Made by a program: the position numbers and the translations under genes
Shown here: one piece after another, positions 8,778 through 16,840 of the stretch
Layout: each line of letters begins with the position of its first letter
How positions within the stretch are numbered: position 1 is the first letter of the stretch
Assembly: GCA_026413885.1 (NCBI GenBank)
Contig: JAOAKA010000009.1
Location: forward strand, 1-36,872
Direction: 5' to 3'
Source of the DNA: Sulfolobales archaeon
Lineage (GTDB): Archaea > Thermoproteota > Thermoprotei_A > Sulfolobales > NBVN01
Length of the DNA: 36,872 nucleotides
The notes under the pieces: generated by a model
The model's input: only the letters and a program-made list of their open reading frames with translations
Told to the model about the DNA's origin: nothing
Databases searched by the model: none

Positions 8778-9725
8778 TCACCTATACGACGTAGTGAGAG
8801 TGACTTCCAGTAGGTCCTCCAGGAGAGTTACTGCTACCTCAAGCTCAGATAGAAGTGGTAGTAGTGGTGGTATAGATGTAGATGTGAGCTCCTTTAACTC
8901 AACTCTCAGTTTAGATGCTGTGTTGAGGTGCCGCACTACTTCATCTATAGGGCATCTATGTAGGTAACACACTACAGCTTCATCACCTAGCTCCCGCACC
9001 TTAGTGAAGAACTCTCTGTAGTCTCTAGAGATAGCTGAGAGCTCCTTCACTCTGTGTACAGACCTATCAACACAGTCGGTAAGCCCCTCTAGAATCCTTC
9101 CAGCAGCAGTATCCAGTATTCCCCTAATTATAGACTCACTCTCCGGTCCCTTACTCAGGGTTTCCGAAATAAGCTTCTTAATTACGAGTCTCACAACTAG
9201 GTGGAATAAGATGTCTACCTCACTCTCAATTCTATGAATCTCCTCCCATACTTTGGTAAGCTGCTGATCTAAGTTCTCGAGAAACAGTCTGAAGGCCTCT
9301 CTAGTCTTATAGGCCATAGTCTCTAGTACTTCGGATACATCTGCTCTAGGTTCTCTAAAGGTCAGAATTGCTCTATCTGCAGACTTATCGACTTTAGCGA
9401 TGTTTTGAGGTAGTGAGAAATAATCAGGTAGAGCTTCAGAGTCCAGCACTACCCCACTTAATCCGGCTGAGTATAGAGCTAGAATAACTTTAGAGATAGA
9501 TCTAGCATTCACTAGTGCTCGAGGTAGAGCTACGTAGGTAACTAATCTAGCCTGCCTATCTAGAGTTAGCTCTAGTGGTGCTATCGTTAGAGTTCTGTCA
9601 TCGTTCTCGACAACATATAGCTGGTCTCCGATGTCTAGTCTGAGAGTCTTTACCCACTCCTTCGGTAGTGTTATAGCATAAGATTTCTCGCCGACCTTCA
9701 CAATCTTCCTAACCTGAGACTTCAA
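8778..9725 (-). CDS. PhoU-like regulator with N-terminal AbrB/SpoVT DNA-binding domain
   Basis: The first ~50 residues form an AbrB-type swapped-hairpin DNA-binding domain (KIVKVGEKSYAITLPKEW, then LDIGDQLYVVEND). The remaining ~260 residues are two PhoU-like helical repeats rich in E, R and L. Archaeal proteins of this layout are annotated as phosphate-uptake regulators, although there is no phosphate transporter here. As the first gene of the nagA operon it may be its regulator or sense a phosphorylated intermediate, which is an inference. The start is TTG 9725; a TATA-like AACTATATGATTG lies about 33 bp upstream (9752-9764, minus strand). Length 315 aa. Confidence 0.82.
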   Translation of the reverse strand: MKSQVRKIVKVGEKSYAITLPKEWVKTLRLDIGDQLYVVENDDRTLTIAPLELTLDRQARLVTYVALPRALVNARSISKVILALYSAGLSGVVLDSEALPDYFSLPQNIAKVDKSADRAILTFREPRADVSEVLETMAYKTREAFRLFLENLDQQLTKVWEEIHRIESEVDILFHLVVRLVIKKLISETLSKGPESESIIRGILDTAAGRILEGLTDCVDRSVHRVKELSAISRDYREFFTKVRELGDEAVVCYLHRCPIDEVVRHLNTASKLRVELKELTSTSIPPLLPLLSELEVAVTLLEDLLEVTLTTSYR

Positions 9726-9864
9726 CTACACACCCATATACTACTATCATACAATCATATAGTTAGCACTTTGATATTCTTAGGCATACGAACTATTGTA
9801 GATATTGATATCTGTCTTAGAGCTAGTTACCGCCGGCTATAGAGGAAACTTAGAGCCGCATACC

Positions 9865-9872
9865 CATAAATT
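9865..9872 (+). promoter_or_regulatory. TATA box of the DHDPS/NAL-family gene
   Basis: CATAAATT is centred about 25 bp before the GTG at 9894, as expected for a leaderless transcript starting at that GTG. Confidence 0.5.
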
Positions 9873-9893
9873 CTGCGCCGGTAGAGTAACCTG

Positions 9894-10778
9894 GTGATAA
9901 AAATGAGTAAGAAGTTCTCAGGTGTTGTACCCGCTCTAGCTGTTCCATTTAGAGGTCACGAAATAGATTTCGATTTACTAATGGAACACCTAGGCAGATT
10001 ACTTAAATCCGGTATTAGTGGGTTATTCACTGTTTCTACGACCGGCTTAGGACACACTATGGGTATTAAGAGTAAACTCGAGTTAGTGAAGTATGTATCT
10101 GAAAATAGAGGTTCTGTATTCGTAATAGTTAATGTGTCCTCCATAGAGTTTGAGGAGATAAGAGAGTTGGTGAGAGCCTCAGAGAGACTCGGTGTTGATG
10201 CTATCGCATCTAATGTTATGTACTACTTTAGAGTAGATGAAGAAGGTGCTCGCAGATTCTTTACTAAGATTGCTTCTATGACTGAGCTACCGTTCTTTAT
10301 CTACAATATACCTCAGAATGCTGGATACAACGTCGAGCCGAAGCTCGTGAGAAAACTTAAGAGTGAGCTTAAGAACTTAGTCGGAATTAAGGATAGCTCA
10401 GCAAACATACTTCAGATAGCTGACTTAGCTACGATAGGTGATCTAGCAGTATTTAATGGAGCTGATGAGATAACTCTACCAGCTCTAGCTGCTGGTGCTA
10501 GTGGCTACGTATCTGCTCTAGCTAATGTCTTTCCAGAGCTATTCGTAGGTCTCTATAGAGCATACGTAGAGAGAGACTACCGTAGAGCGGTAGAGCTATA
10601 TAGAGAGATACTAGATATAGCAGTAGACCTTAAGGCGATGTCGCTAAATCTCTCAGTATATGGATCTCTATCCACTATATATGGAAGAGAGTTCGCGCTG
10701 ATAGAGGTCTTTAGACCACTTAGAGAAGACGAGAAAGAGAAAATCTTGAGAGCTCTAAGTAAATACCGTGTGAAGTAG
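9894..10778 (+). CDS. class I aldolase, DHDPS/N-acetylneuraminate lyase family
   Basis: A pyruvate-dependent Schiff-base aldolase of the DapA/NanA/KDG-aldolase superfamily, 294 aa. The Schiff-base lysine is in VGIKDSS (Lys166) and the catalytic Tyr in FIYNIPQNAG (Tyr137). The usual GTTGE loop is altered to VSTTGLGHTMG (about 47-57), and the DapA Arg138 position is not obviously conserved, so dihydrodipicolinate synthase activity is unlikely. Candidate roles are N-acetylneuraminate lyase or a 2-keto-3-deoxy sugar acid aldolase. The former would suit the neighbouring nagA and the symporter, some SSS-family members of which carry sialic acid; this is an inference. GTG 9894 start; ATG 9903 is the alternative. 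Confidence 0.85.
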   Translation: MIKMSKKFSGVVPALAVPFRGHEIDFDLLMEHLGRLLKSGISGLFTVSTTGLGHTMGIKSKLELVKYVSENRGSVFVIVNVSSIEFEEIRELVRASERLGVDAIASNVMYYFRVDEEGARRFFTKIASMTELPFFIYNIPQNAGYNVEPKLVRKLKSELKNLVGIKDSSANILQIADLATIGDLAVFNGADEITLPALAAGASGYVSALANVFPELFVGLYRAYVERDYRRAVELYREILDIAVDLKAMSLNLSVYGSLSTIYGREFALIEVFRPLREDEKEKILRALSKYRVK

Positions 10779-10794
10779 TATAGTTAAACTATAC
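10778..10794. repeat. perfect inverted repeat at the end of the aldolase gene
   Basis: GTATAGTT-A-AACTATAC begins on the last base of the stop codon. It has 8-bp arms around a single base. It lies between convergent genes and may be a 3' hairpin or a DNA-binding palindrome. Confidence 0.4.
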
Positions 10795-10843
10795 CACTAG
10801 TTTAAGAAGGACATAGTGGGGTAGGTCGCTATAACTCTGAGGT

Positions 10844-10849
10844 AAAAAA
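10844..10849 (-). terminator. oligo-T terminator of the ferredoxin gene
   Basis: Six A on the plus strand read as T6 in the minus-strand transcript, about 20 bp after the ferredoxin stop, with a further AAAAT on the minus strand just upstream. Confidence 0.35.
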
Positions 10850-10867
10850 GATTTTCTAACTCGATCT

Positions 10868-11089
10868 CTATTCAAAAGATATTGCTCCCACAGGGCAGGC
10901 TACTCTTCCCTGATCAGCACAGTCCTTTAAGTTATCCGGTACCGTGCCTTCGAACGGCTGCTTACCTCTATATTCTTTAACTACCTGAGCTTTTCCATCG
11001 GGACCCGCTTCAAATACTTGCGGACATAGTGCGTAGCAAACACCGTCAGCTATACAAAGATCCCAGTTTATTTTTACTTTGAACGGCAA
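10868..11089 (-). CDS. single [4Fe-4S] ferredoxin with Asp ligand (Pyrococcus type)
   Basis: A 73-aa electron carrier. The cluster motif is CIADGVCYALCP: Cys12, Asp15, Cys18, then Cys22, with Cys65 in VACPVGAI. Asp15 replaces the second Cys exactly as Asp14 does in Pyrococcus furiosus ferredoxin. Cys22 and Cys57 match the pair that forms a disulfide in that protein. Such clusters can interconvert between 3Fe and 4Fe forms. The start is TTG 11089, supported by GGTGAG 6 bp upstream and a TATA-like GCTTATTTA near 11123-11131 (minus strand). It stands alone between convergent and same-strand neighbours, so its redox partner cannot be read from context. Confidence 0.9.
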   Translation of the reverse strand: MPFKVKINWDLCIADGVCYALCPQVFEAGPDGKAQVVKEYRGKQPFEGTVPDNLKDCADQGRVACPVGAISFE

Positions 11090-11325
11090 GAGGCACTCAC
11101 CAAAACTAGATCGAGAGGCGATAAATAAGCTTTCTCATGCACTAGCTTTCTGTAAAGCTATGGGAAATACAGCATGTTCTACTAACTAGCGGTAGTTACA
11201 GAGGAGATCCTATAGTGTTAGAAGCTAACCCTCATAAGAGTCTATACACTACGAAGTGCACTGTTAAAGCACTATAATCATAATTACTAAGCAAAAAGTA
11301 AATCAGCTTTATCATATATGTTACT

Positions 11326-12567
11326 TTAGGTATACCCCAGGAACTTCATTGTCGTTAATGCGTAGACTTTTGCTGCGGTAAGTAAGGCCTCTACTGCTAC
11401 ATATTCGTTAGAGACATGTGCTTGCGACATGCTTCCAGGTCCGTATAGCACTGTAGGCATTAGTTCTTTAAACCACCTCATATCTGTAAAACCGGTTAGA
11501 GCGCCAATTCTCGGACTAAGGTTGAGTACTTTACCTATAGCACTCTTTACTGCTTCAACTATCTCCTCAGTTTCAGTTGTGTAAGCAGGATCTACTCTAT
11601 CTAATACTCGCATCTCAAGTTTGAGGTCTGGATCATCCTTCTTTAACTCCTCTAGGAAATTCTTCAAAGTCTTCTCAACGTCTTCGATAGTTTCTTCTGG
11701 TGTTACTCTTATATCTAAAGTGCAGATACATCTATCAGGAATTACATTTATCTTAGCGCCTCCTTGAATAACGCCACCAATATTCATAGTGATGTGTCTT
11801 ACTTCGTCGGGAAACGGAGCTTTAGACTTTCTCTCTGCGAATTGCTTCTTTAGACTCTCTAGAGCTACAACAACTTTAGCCATTTTCTCAACAGCATTAA
11901 TGCCGAGGTGCGGCATGCTTCCATGAGCCGCCTTACCGTGTGTAATAAGCTCTACCCATAGAGCTCCCTTTTCAGCAATATCCACCTTGTCAGGTCCCGT
12001 AGGTTCACCAATTACGCAGGCTTCACCTCTAACCAGCTTTTTCTTGACTAGATAGCCTGAACCTAAGTAGCCTCCAGTCTCTTCATCGGGGGTAGTAGTA
12101 AATACTAAGTTACCTTTGAGGTTGACTCCCTGCTTGACTAATGCCTTAATAGCTATGATCATTGACGCTAGAGCCCCCTTCATATCTGCTCCTCCGCGTC
12201 CGTAGATCTTACCGTCGTGAACTACGGGCTGAAATGGATCAAAGGTCCAGCCGCCTCCTGGTGGAACCACGTCGTAATGACCGTTAAATACCAATGTCTT
12301 AGCACCTACCTCACTCACTAGAGTCCCTACTACTATTACTCGCGGTAAACTCGCACCATATTTATCAAGTTCGTCTTTAGGAACTCTGATTAGATTAACT
12401 GATAACCCAGCTCTCCCAAGTTCCCTAGCTATAAGCTCTGCAAACTCTTCATAATGTTCTCCAGGAGGATTAATTGTAGGTACTTTAATAAGCTCTGCTG
12501 TTAGGTTAACTAAATCATCCTTGAGGTCGGAAATAGTGTTAAGAACTTCTATCTCTTTTCTACACAG
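11326..12567 (-). CDS. M20 family peptidase/deacylase (ArgE/DapE/ACY1 type), start unusual
   Basis: Metal-site motifs are FNGHYDVVPPG (His, Asp), YGRGGADMKGA (bridging Asp), TTPDEETGG (Glu-Glu) and GEPTGPD. The Ile-Val-rich lid domain carries HGSMPHLGINA. Hydrolyses an N-acyl amino acid or a small peptide. The first ATG/GTG/TTG in frame is GTG 12318, which would delete the first structural element. The frame is open upstream to about 12636 and reads as a normal M20 N-terminus, including LIKVPTINPPGEHYEEF. That stretch has no ATG, GTG or TTG; CTG 12567 is the best-placed codon and gives about 413 aa. A nearby out-of-frame ATG at 12593-12595 would fit a leaderless start if one base were lost or miscalled. 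Divergent from the symporter genes across a palindromic promoter. Confidence 0.82.
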   Translation of the reverse strand: MCRKEIEVLNTISDLKDDLVNLTAELIKVPTINPPGEHYEEFAELIARELGRAGLSVNLIRVPKDELDKYGASLPRVIVVGTLVSEVGAKTLVFNGHYDVVPPGGGWTFDPFQPVVHDGKIYGRGGADMKGALASMIIAIKALVKQGVNLKGNLVFTTTPDEETGGYLGSGYLVKKKLVRGEACVIGEPTGPDKVDIAEKGALWVELITHGKAAHGSMPHLGINAVEKMAKVVVALESLKKQFAERKSKAPFPDEVRHITMNIGGVIQGGAKINVIPDRCICTLDIRVTPEETIEDVEKTLKNFLEELKKDDPDLKLEMRVLDRVDPAYTTETEEIVEAVKSAIGKVLNLSPRIGALTGFTDMRWFKELMPTVLYGPGSMSQAHVSNEYVAVEALLTAAKVYALTTMKFLGYT

Positions 12568-12614
12568 ACACGAACTAACCAGAGTTATGCACCATGCACT
12601 AAGTTTAAAAAGAA

Positions 12615-12640
12615 TTAAAATACTTTTAAAAGTATTTTAA
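12615..12640. promoter_or_regulatory. 26-bp perfect palindrome with bidirectional TATA core
   Basis: The half-site TTAAAATACTTTT is followed directly by its exact reverse complement, so both strands carry the core CTTTTAAAAG. The core is 31 bp from the GTG of the DUF3311 gene on the plus strand and about 26 bp before the expected start region of the M20 transcript on the minus strand. It therefore looks like a shared two-way promoter; the perfect symmetry may also be a dimer-binding operator. Confidence 0.65.
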
Positions 12641-12658
12641 CCTAACTCAACAATTTAT

Positions 12659-12892
12659 GTGGTGGCGAACTTGCCACTTACTGCCGAGAGAATAGCTGTA
12701 CTGCTTGCCGCTATTCCCCCCATAGTATTAATATTATCAGCCCCAGTAGTTCTCTACATAGTTGAGCCCCGCGTTCTTGGTATGCCCTTCAACCTCTTCT
12801 GGCACCTTATGTGGATGGTAGCTGGCCCGTTCATACTAACTGTAGCGTACACCATCAGAGTTCGGGAAATGAGGATGAAGAGAGAGGTGTAG
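12659..12892 (+). CDS. DUF3311-type small membrane subunit of a symporter
   Basis: A 77-aa protein with two predicted membrane segments (about residues 12-33 and 45-67) joined by a short loop with LGMPFNLFWHLMW, and a positively charged tail RVREMRMKREV. The loop pattern F-x-L-F-W is characteristic of DUF3311 proteins, which are commonly encoded directly before an SSS-family symporter. The symporter gene follows after 7 bp, so the two are almost certainly translated together. The GTG 12659 start lies 31 bp from the palindromic TATA core, which suggests a leaderless or very short-leader mRNA. Confidence 0.8.
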   Translation: MVANLPLTAERIAVLLAAIPPIVLILSAPVVLYIVEPRVLGMPFNLFWHLMWMVAGPFILTVAYTIRVREMRMKREV

Positions 12893-12899
12893 TGTTGCT

Positions 12900-14339
12900 A
12901 TGGAGATCATAGCTTTAATAATAATATTTTCCTGGCTAGTTATCACCACTATCGTCGCTGCTCTCGCTGGAATCATTAAGAAGTTCAGTCTGGAAGAGTG
13001 GACTGTAGCTTCTAGAGAGATAAGGTCTATCATAATGTACTTCGCTTTAGCAGCAGAGATATATAGCGCCTTCACTTTCTTGGGGCTGGCTGGTTGGGCC
13101 TTTAGCTACGGGTACTCTATATACTACGCACCCGCCTACTTTACTACGGCTTATTGTACGGGATTCCTATTAGCTAAATACTACTGGATATACTCCAAGA
13201 AGTTTGGCTATATTACGCAGGCAGACTACTTTGCCGATAGATACGAAAGTAGGTTATTGGGTGTAATAGTAGCAATCATAGGGGTTTTAGCTCTCCTACC
13301 CTATATTCAGTTGCAGATAATTGGTGTTGGAATAATTGTAGAATCCGCAAGCTATGGGACGATAGATAGAACTACAGCATTTATCATCGCCTTTCTATGC
13401 ACTGCAGTATTTATATTTATAGGTGGAGCTAGGGGAATTCTATGGACTAACGTTCTGCAGGGCATACTGATGTTCACGTGCGCCTTCATAGTGCTTGGAG
13501 TTCCCCTAATCGGAGTTGGGGGAATAGATAGGCTATTCGACATAGTCATTCGAGAGTTCCCGTCACATCTCGTACCTCCTGGTGCTAAAGGTATTCACCC
13601 GATCCAGTGGTATATGTCGTCTCTCCTTCTAACGACTCTAGGATTCTGGATGTTCCCCCACTTAGTTATGAGAGTTTATGCTGCTAAATCACCTGAAGCA
13701 CCCATGAGATCTACAGCTCTGATGCCTTGGTATTCAATACTGGCTTTCCCCATAATACTAGCCGGTTACTCTGCCCTCATCTTAGTTCCTAAGCTTGGAG
13801 TAGCCGATATGGCCGTTATGGAGACAATCAAAATAGTATACCCGGCTTCAATAGTCGGATTAGTCGGGGCTGGTGGACTAGCAGCAGCTGTTTCAACAGG
13901 TGGAGGACTCATACAAGCATCAGCAGCAATCATAGCGAGAAACTGGATTCAGAGAGGTCTATGGCCTAAGGCGGGTGATATAACTACCGCATGGATAGCT
14001 AGATTTCTCACACTTGTTATAACTATAACATCACTACTTCTCGCACTCTATGCTCCAGCTCTCCTAGTTTACCTATTGCTAGTAGCATACTCATTCGTCG
14101 TACAGTTCTTCCCAGGCACAGCGCTTGGGTACACCTGGAAAAGAGCCACAAAAGCCGGCGTTATGGCCGGCATACTGGTCGGCTGCTTAGTTGTGATTCT
14201 AACCTCATTCGTATGGAGAGACCCATACGGTGTGCATTCGGGTATATGGGGATTAGCGGCCAACTTCGCTACAACTATTCCGGTGTGCTTAATCACGAAG
14301 CCTCCGTCGCAGCAAGTACTTAATAGGTTTTTTAAGTAA
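12900..14339 (+). CDS. sodium:solute symporter (SSS family)
   Basis: A 479-aa polytopic protein with about 13 hydrophobic helices and an LeuT-like SSS layout. Characteristic stretches are EEWTVASREI near residue 28, the loop YITQADYFADRYES near 99-112, and AGGLAAAVSTGGGLIQASAAII near 322-343, the SSS signature on TM8 that carries the Na2-site Ser/Thr. The substrate cannot be read from sequence: family members carry sugars, amino acids, monocarboxylates and sialic acid. Its place beside M20, nagA and aldolase genes makes an amino-sugar, acyl-amino-acid or peptide-derived substrate attractive, as an inference. The ATG start is 7 bp after the DUF3311 stop. Transcription may share the palindromic promoter with the divergent M20 gene. 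Confidence 0.9.
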   Translation: MEIIALIIIFSWLVITTIVAALAGIIKKFSLEEWTVASREIRSIIMYFALAAEIYSAFTFLGLAGWAFSYGYSIYYAPAYFTTAYCTGFLLAKYYWIYSKKFGYITQADYFADRYESRLLGVIVAIIGVLALLPYIQLQIIGVGIIVESASYGTIDRTTAFIIAFLCTAVFIFIGGARGILWTNVLQGILMFTCAFIVLGVPLIGVGGIDRLFDIVIREFPSHLVPPGAKGIHPIQWYMSSLLLTTLGFWMFPHLVMRVYAAKSPEAPMRSTALMPWYSILAFPIILAGYSALILVPKLGVADMAVMETIKIVYPASIVGLVGAGGLAAAVSTGGGLIQASAAIIARNWIQRGLWPKAGDITTAWIARFLTLVITITSLLLALYAPALLVYLLLVAYSFVVQFFPGTALGYTWKRATKAGVMAGILVGCLVVILTSFVWRDPYGVHSGIWGLAANFATTIPVCLITKPPSQQVLNRFFK

Positions 14340-14570
14340 TAATTACCTCTACATCGGAACCTTAATCTATTCTTCACCATTCAACCACTTTTAATGTTTA
14401 AAGGTGTGTCACATTCTACTGATCTCAGGTTGGTATTTATCGATGTGAATAACTTCTAAGTAAACTCGAAGCATTACTACATTAAAATTGTTTCCGTTAG
14501 AAATTGTATTCATTTCAATATCCTCTATAGAGAAAGAAAGACCGTGTTTCAACGATACGCGATTATTTGA

Positions 14571-14580
14571 GCTTATAAGG
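14571..14580 (+). promoter_or_regulatory. candidate TATA box of the EF-2 operon
   Basis: GCTTATAAGG is centred 35 bp before the ATG at 14610. A second AT-rich box, AAGTTTAAA (14589-14597), is too close to the ATG to serve a leadered transcript. The rest of 14340-14570 shows no gene. Confidence 0.4.
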
Positions 14581-14609
14581 TAATAAGTAAGTTTAAATCG
14601 GAATGGGGT

Positions 14610-16826
14610 ATGCCTAGATATAAGACTGTAGAACAGATACAGCATATTATGGGTAACGTAGAGCAGATTAGAAATATAGGTATAATTGCTCACGTAGACC
14701 ACGGTAAGACTACCACCTCTGATTTACTTCTAGCAGCATCTGGAATAATCTCTATGAAGGTAGCTGGAGAGGCACTCGCTCTAGACTACCTCGATGTAGA
14801 ACAGAAGAGAGGTATTACAGTTAAAGCAGCTAATATAAGTCTCTACCACGAGTACGGCGGCAGACCTTACGTAGTAAACCTAATAGATACACCGGGACAC
14901 GTAGACTTTAGTGGTAAGGTAACTAGATCTCTGAGAGTTTTAGATGGTGCTCTAGTAGTTGTTGATGCTGTTGAAGGCGTAATGACTCAAACTGAAACAG
15001 TGCTCAGACAGGCTCTAGAAGAGAGAGTTAGACCGATACTCTTTATAAATAAGGTTGACAGACTGATTAAGGAACTAAAGTTCTCCGCACAAGAAGTTCA
15101 GCAGAGATTCGTCGAGATCATAAAGACTATGAACCACCTACTCACAGAATACGCAGAACCCGAGTTCAAAGAGAAGTGGGTCTTCGACCCAGTTAAGGGA
15201 ACAGTCATTCTCGGTGCGGCTAGAGATAAGTGGGGTATTACAGTACCAATAGCTCAGAAAAAAGGGATTAGATTTAGTGATATAGTAGGCTCTTATGAGA
15301 GAGGAAAGGAAGGTGTTGAAGAACTAACTAAACAAGCTCCACTACATGAGGCAATCCTAGACACAGTAGTTAAGTTTGTTCCACATCCAAGAGAAGCTCA
15401 AGGCTATAGAATACCGAAGATTTGGAAGGGAGTTCTCGATAGCGATGTAGGTAGAGCTATGGTGAGAGCAGACCCCTCAGGACCGCTGGTATACTTCGTA
15501 AACGACATGAGAGTAGACCCACACGCTGGTTTTGTTGCGACCGGCAGGGTGTTCTCTGGAACTCTGAGAGCTGGTGAGGAAGTCTGGCTCCTCATGTCTA
15601 AGTCTAAGCAGAGAGTGCTTCAGGTAAGTCTCTATATGGGGCCGATAAGAGAGGTTGTTGAGAGTATTGCGGCTGGCAATATGGCTGCGACTCTAGGACT
15701 CGATACAGCTAGATCTGGTGAAACTGTAGTTAATGTAGCCTATAGAGAGTCTGTATCACCGTTCGAGAGACTCAGATATGTTTCTGAACCTGTAGTCACT
15801 ATGGCTGTTGAAGCTAAGAAAACTGCTGAACTACCAAAGCTAGTTGAAGCTCTAAGAAAGCTCAGTATTGAAGATCCCAATATATTGGTCAAGATCAACG
15901 AGGAAACAGGTGAGTACTTAATCTCCGGCATGGGTCCACTACACCTAGAGATAGCGCTCACATTTCTGAAGGAGAACTACGGAATCGAAGTCGAGACATC
16001 GCAACCACTTGTAGTCTATAGAGAAACCTGTAGAGCTCAGTCACAAGTTCTCGAAGGTAAGTCACCCAATAAACACAACAGACTCTACATAAGTGTTGAA
16101 CCACTCAATGAGGAGACTATAAAACTAATTCAACAGGGAGTGATAGTTGAAGACATGGACTCGCGTGAGAGAGCCAAGATCTTGAGAGATCAGGCGGACT
16201 GGGACTACGATGAAGCAAGAAGGATCTGGGCTATAGACGAGAACATAAACGTATTTGTAGATAGAACTGCTGGTGTCCAGTACTTAAGGGAAGTTAGAGA
16301 CACAATCATACAGGGCTTCAGGCTCTCGATGAAGGAGGGACCGATAGCTATGGAGCCTGTTAGAGGTATTAAAGTAGTGTTACACGATGCTGTTATTCAC
16401 GAAGACCCAGCTCACAGAGGTCCCGCACAGATCTACCCAGCTACTAGAAATCCGATATACGCTGGAATACTGATATCCAAACCCACAATTCTAGAACCCC
16501 TTCAGAAGCTAGATGTTAGAGTGCCTGCGGACTTAGTTAGCTCGGTAATAAGTGTCGTCTCTAAGAAGAGGGGTAAAGTGATAGACGTAGTTTACACTAC
16601 ACCTACTTCAGCGAGAATCCTAGCTGAACTCCCGATAGCTGAGTCTATGGATCTAGCTACTGAGCTTAGAAGTGCTACAGCCGGCAGAGCTTTCTGGGGG
16701 ACTGAGTTCAGTAAGTGGTCACCTGTTCCCGAATCTCTATTGTTGAGTGTAGTTAGATCTATTAGGACTAGAAAGGGAGTGCCGCCGGAGCCGCCGAAGC
16801 CTGAAGACTTCATATCTCCCTACTAG
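14610..16826 (+). CDS. fusA: translation elongation factor aEF-2
   Basis: The GTPase that translocates the ribosome. 738 aa, the normal archaeal length. G motifs are [17 protein letters not shown] and NKVD in the first 150 residues, followed by domains II-V. The domain IV loop [18 protein letters not shown] carries the His that is converted to diphthamide in archaea and eukaryotes. GPLHLEIA marks domain III. The ATG 14610 start agrees with the family N-terminus (MPRYKTVEQ). It is the first gene of a run (EF-2, GPN GTPase, QueD-like, QueE) on the same strand with gaps of 14 and 46 bp and one overlap, so they are probably co-transcribed. Confidence 0.97.
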   Translation: MPRYKTVEQIQHIMGNVEQIRNIGIIAHVDHGKTTTSDLLLAASGIISMKVAGEALALDYLDVEQKRGITVKAANISLYHEYGGRPYVVNLIDTPGHVDFSGKVTRSLRVLDGALVVVDAVEGVMTQTETVLRQALEERVRPILFINKVDRLIKELKFSAQEVQQRFVEIIKTMNHLLTEYAEPEFKEKWVFDPVKGTVILGAARDKWGITVPIAQKKGIRFSDIVGSYERGKEGVEELTKQAPLHEAILDTVVKFVPHPREAQGYRIPKIWKGVLDSDVGRAMVRADPSGPLVYFVNDMRVDPHAGFVATGRVFSGTLRAGEEVWLLMSKSKQRVLQVSLYMGPIREVVESIAAGNMAATLGLDTARSGETVVNVAYRESVSPFERLRYVSEPVVTMAVEAKKTAELPKLVEALRKLSIEDPNILVKINEETGEYLISGMGPLHLEIALTFLKENYGIEVETSQPLVVYRETCRAQSQVLEGKSPNKHNRLYISVEPLNEETIKLIQQGVIVEDMDSRERAKILRDQADWDYDEARRIWAIDENINVFVDRTAGVQYLREVRDTIIQGFRLSMKEGPIAMEPVRGIKVVLHDAVIHEDPAHRGPAQIYPATRNPIYAGILISKPTILEPLQKLDVRVPADLVSSVISVVSKKRGKVIDVVYTTPTSARILAELPIAESMDLATELRSATAGRAFWGTEFSKWSPVPESLLLSVVRSIRTRKGVPPEPPKPEDFISPY

Positions 16827-16840
16827 CAGTATAGGCGATT

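Noticed and set aside
14409-14702. 97-codon minus-strand frame before and into the EF-2 gene
   Set aside because: It runs antisense through the EF-2 start and promoter and has no domain or promoter of its own.
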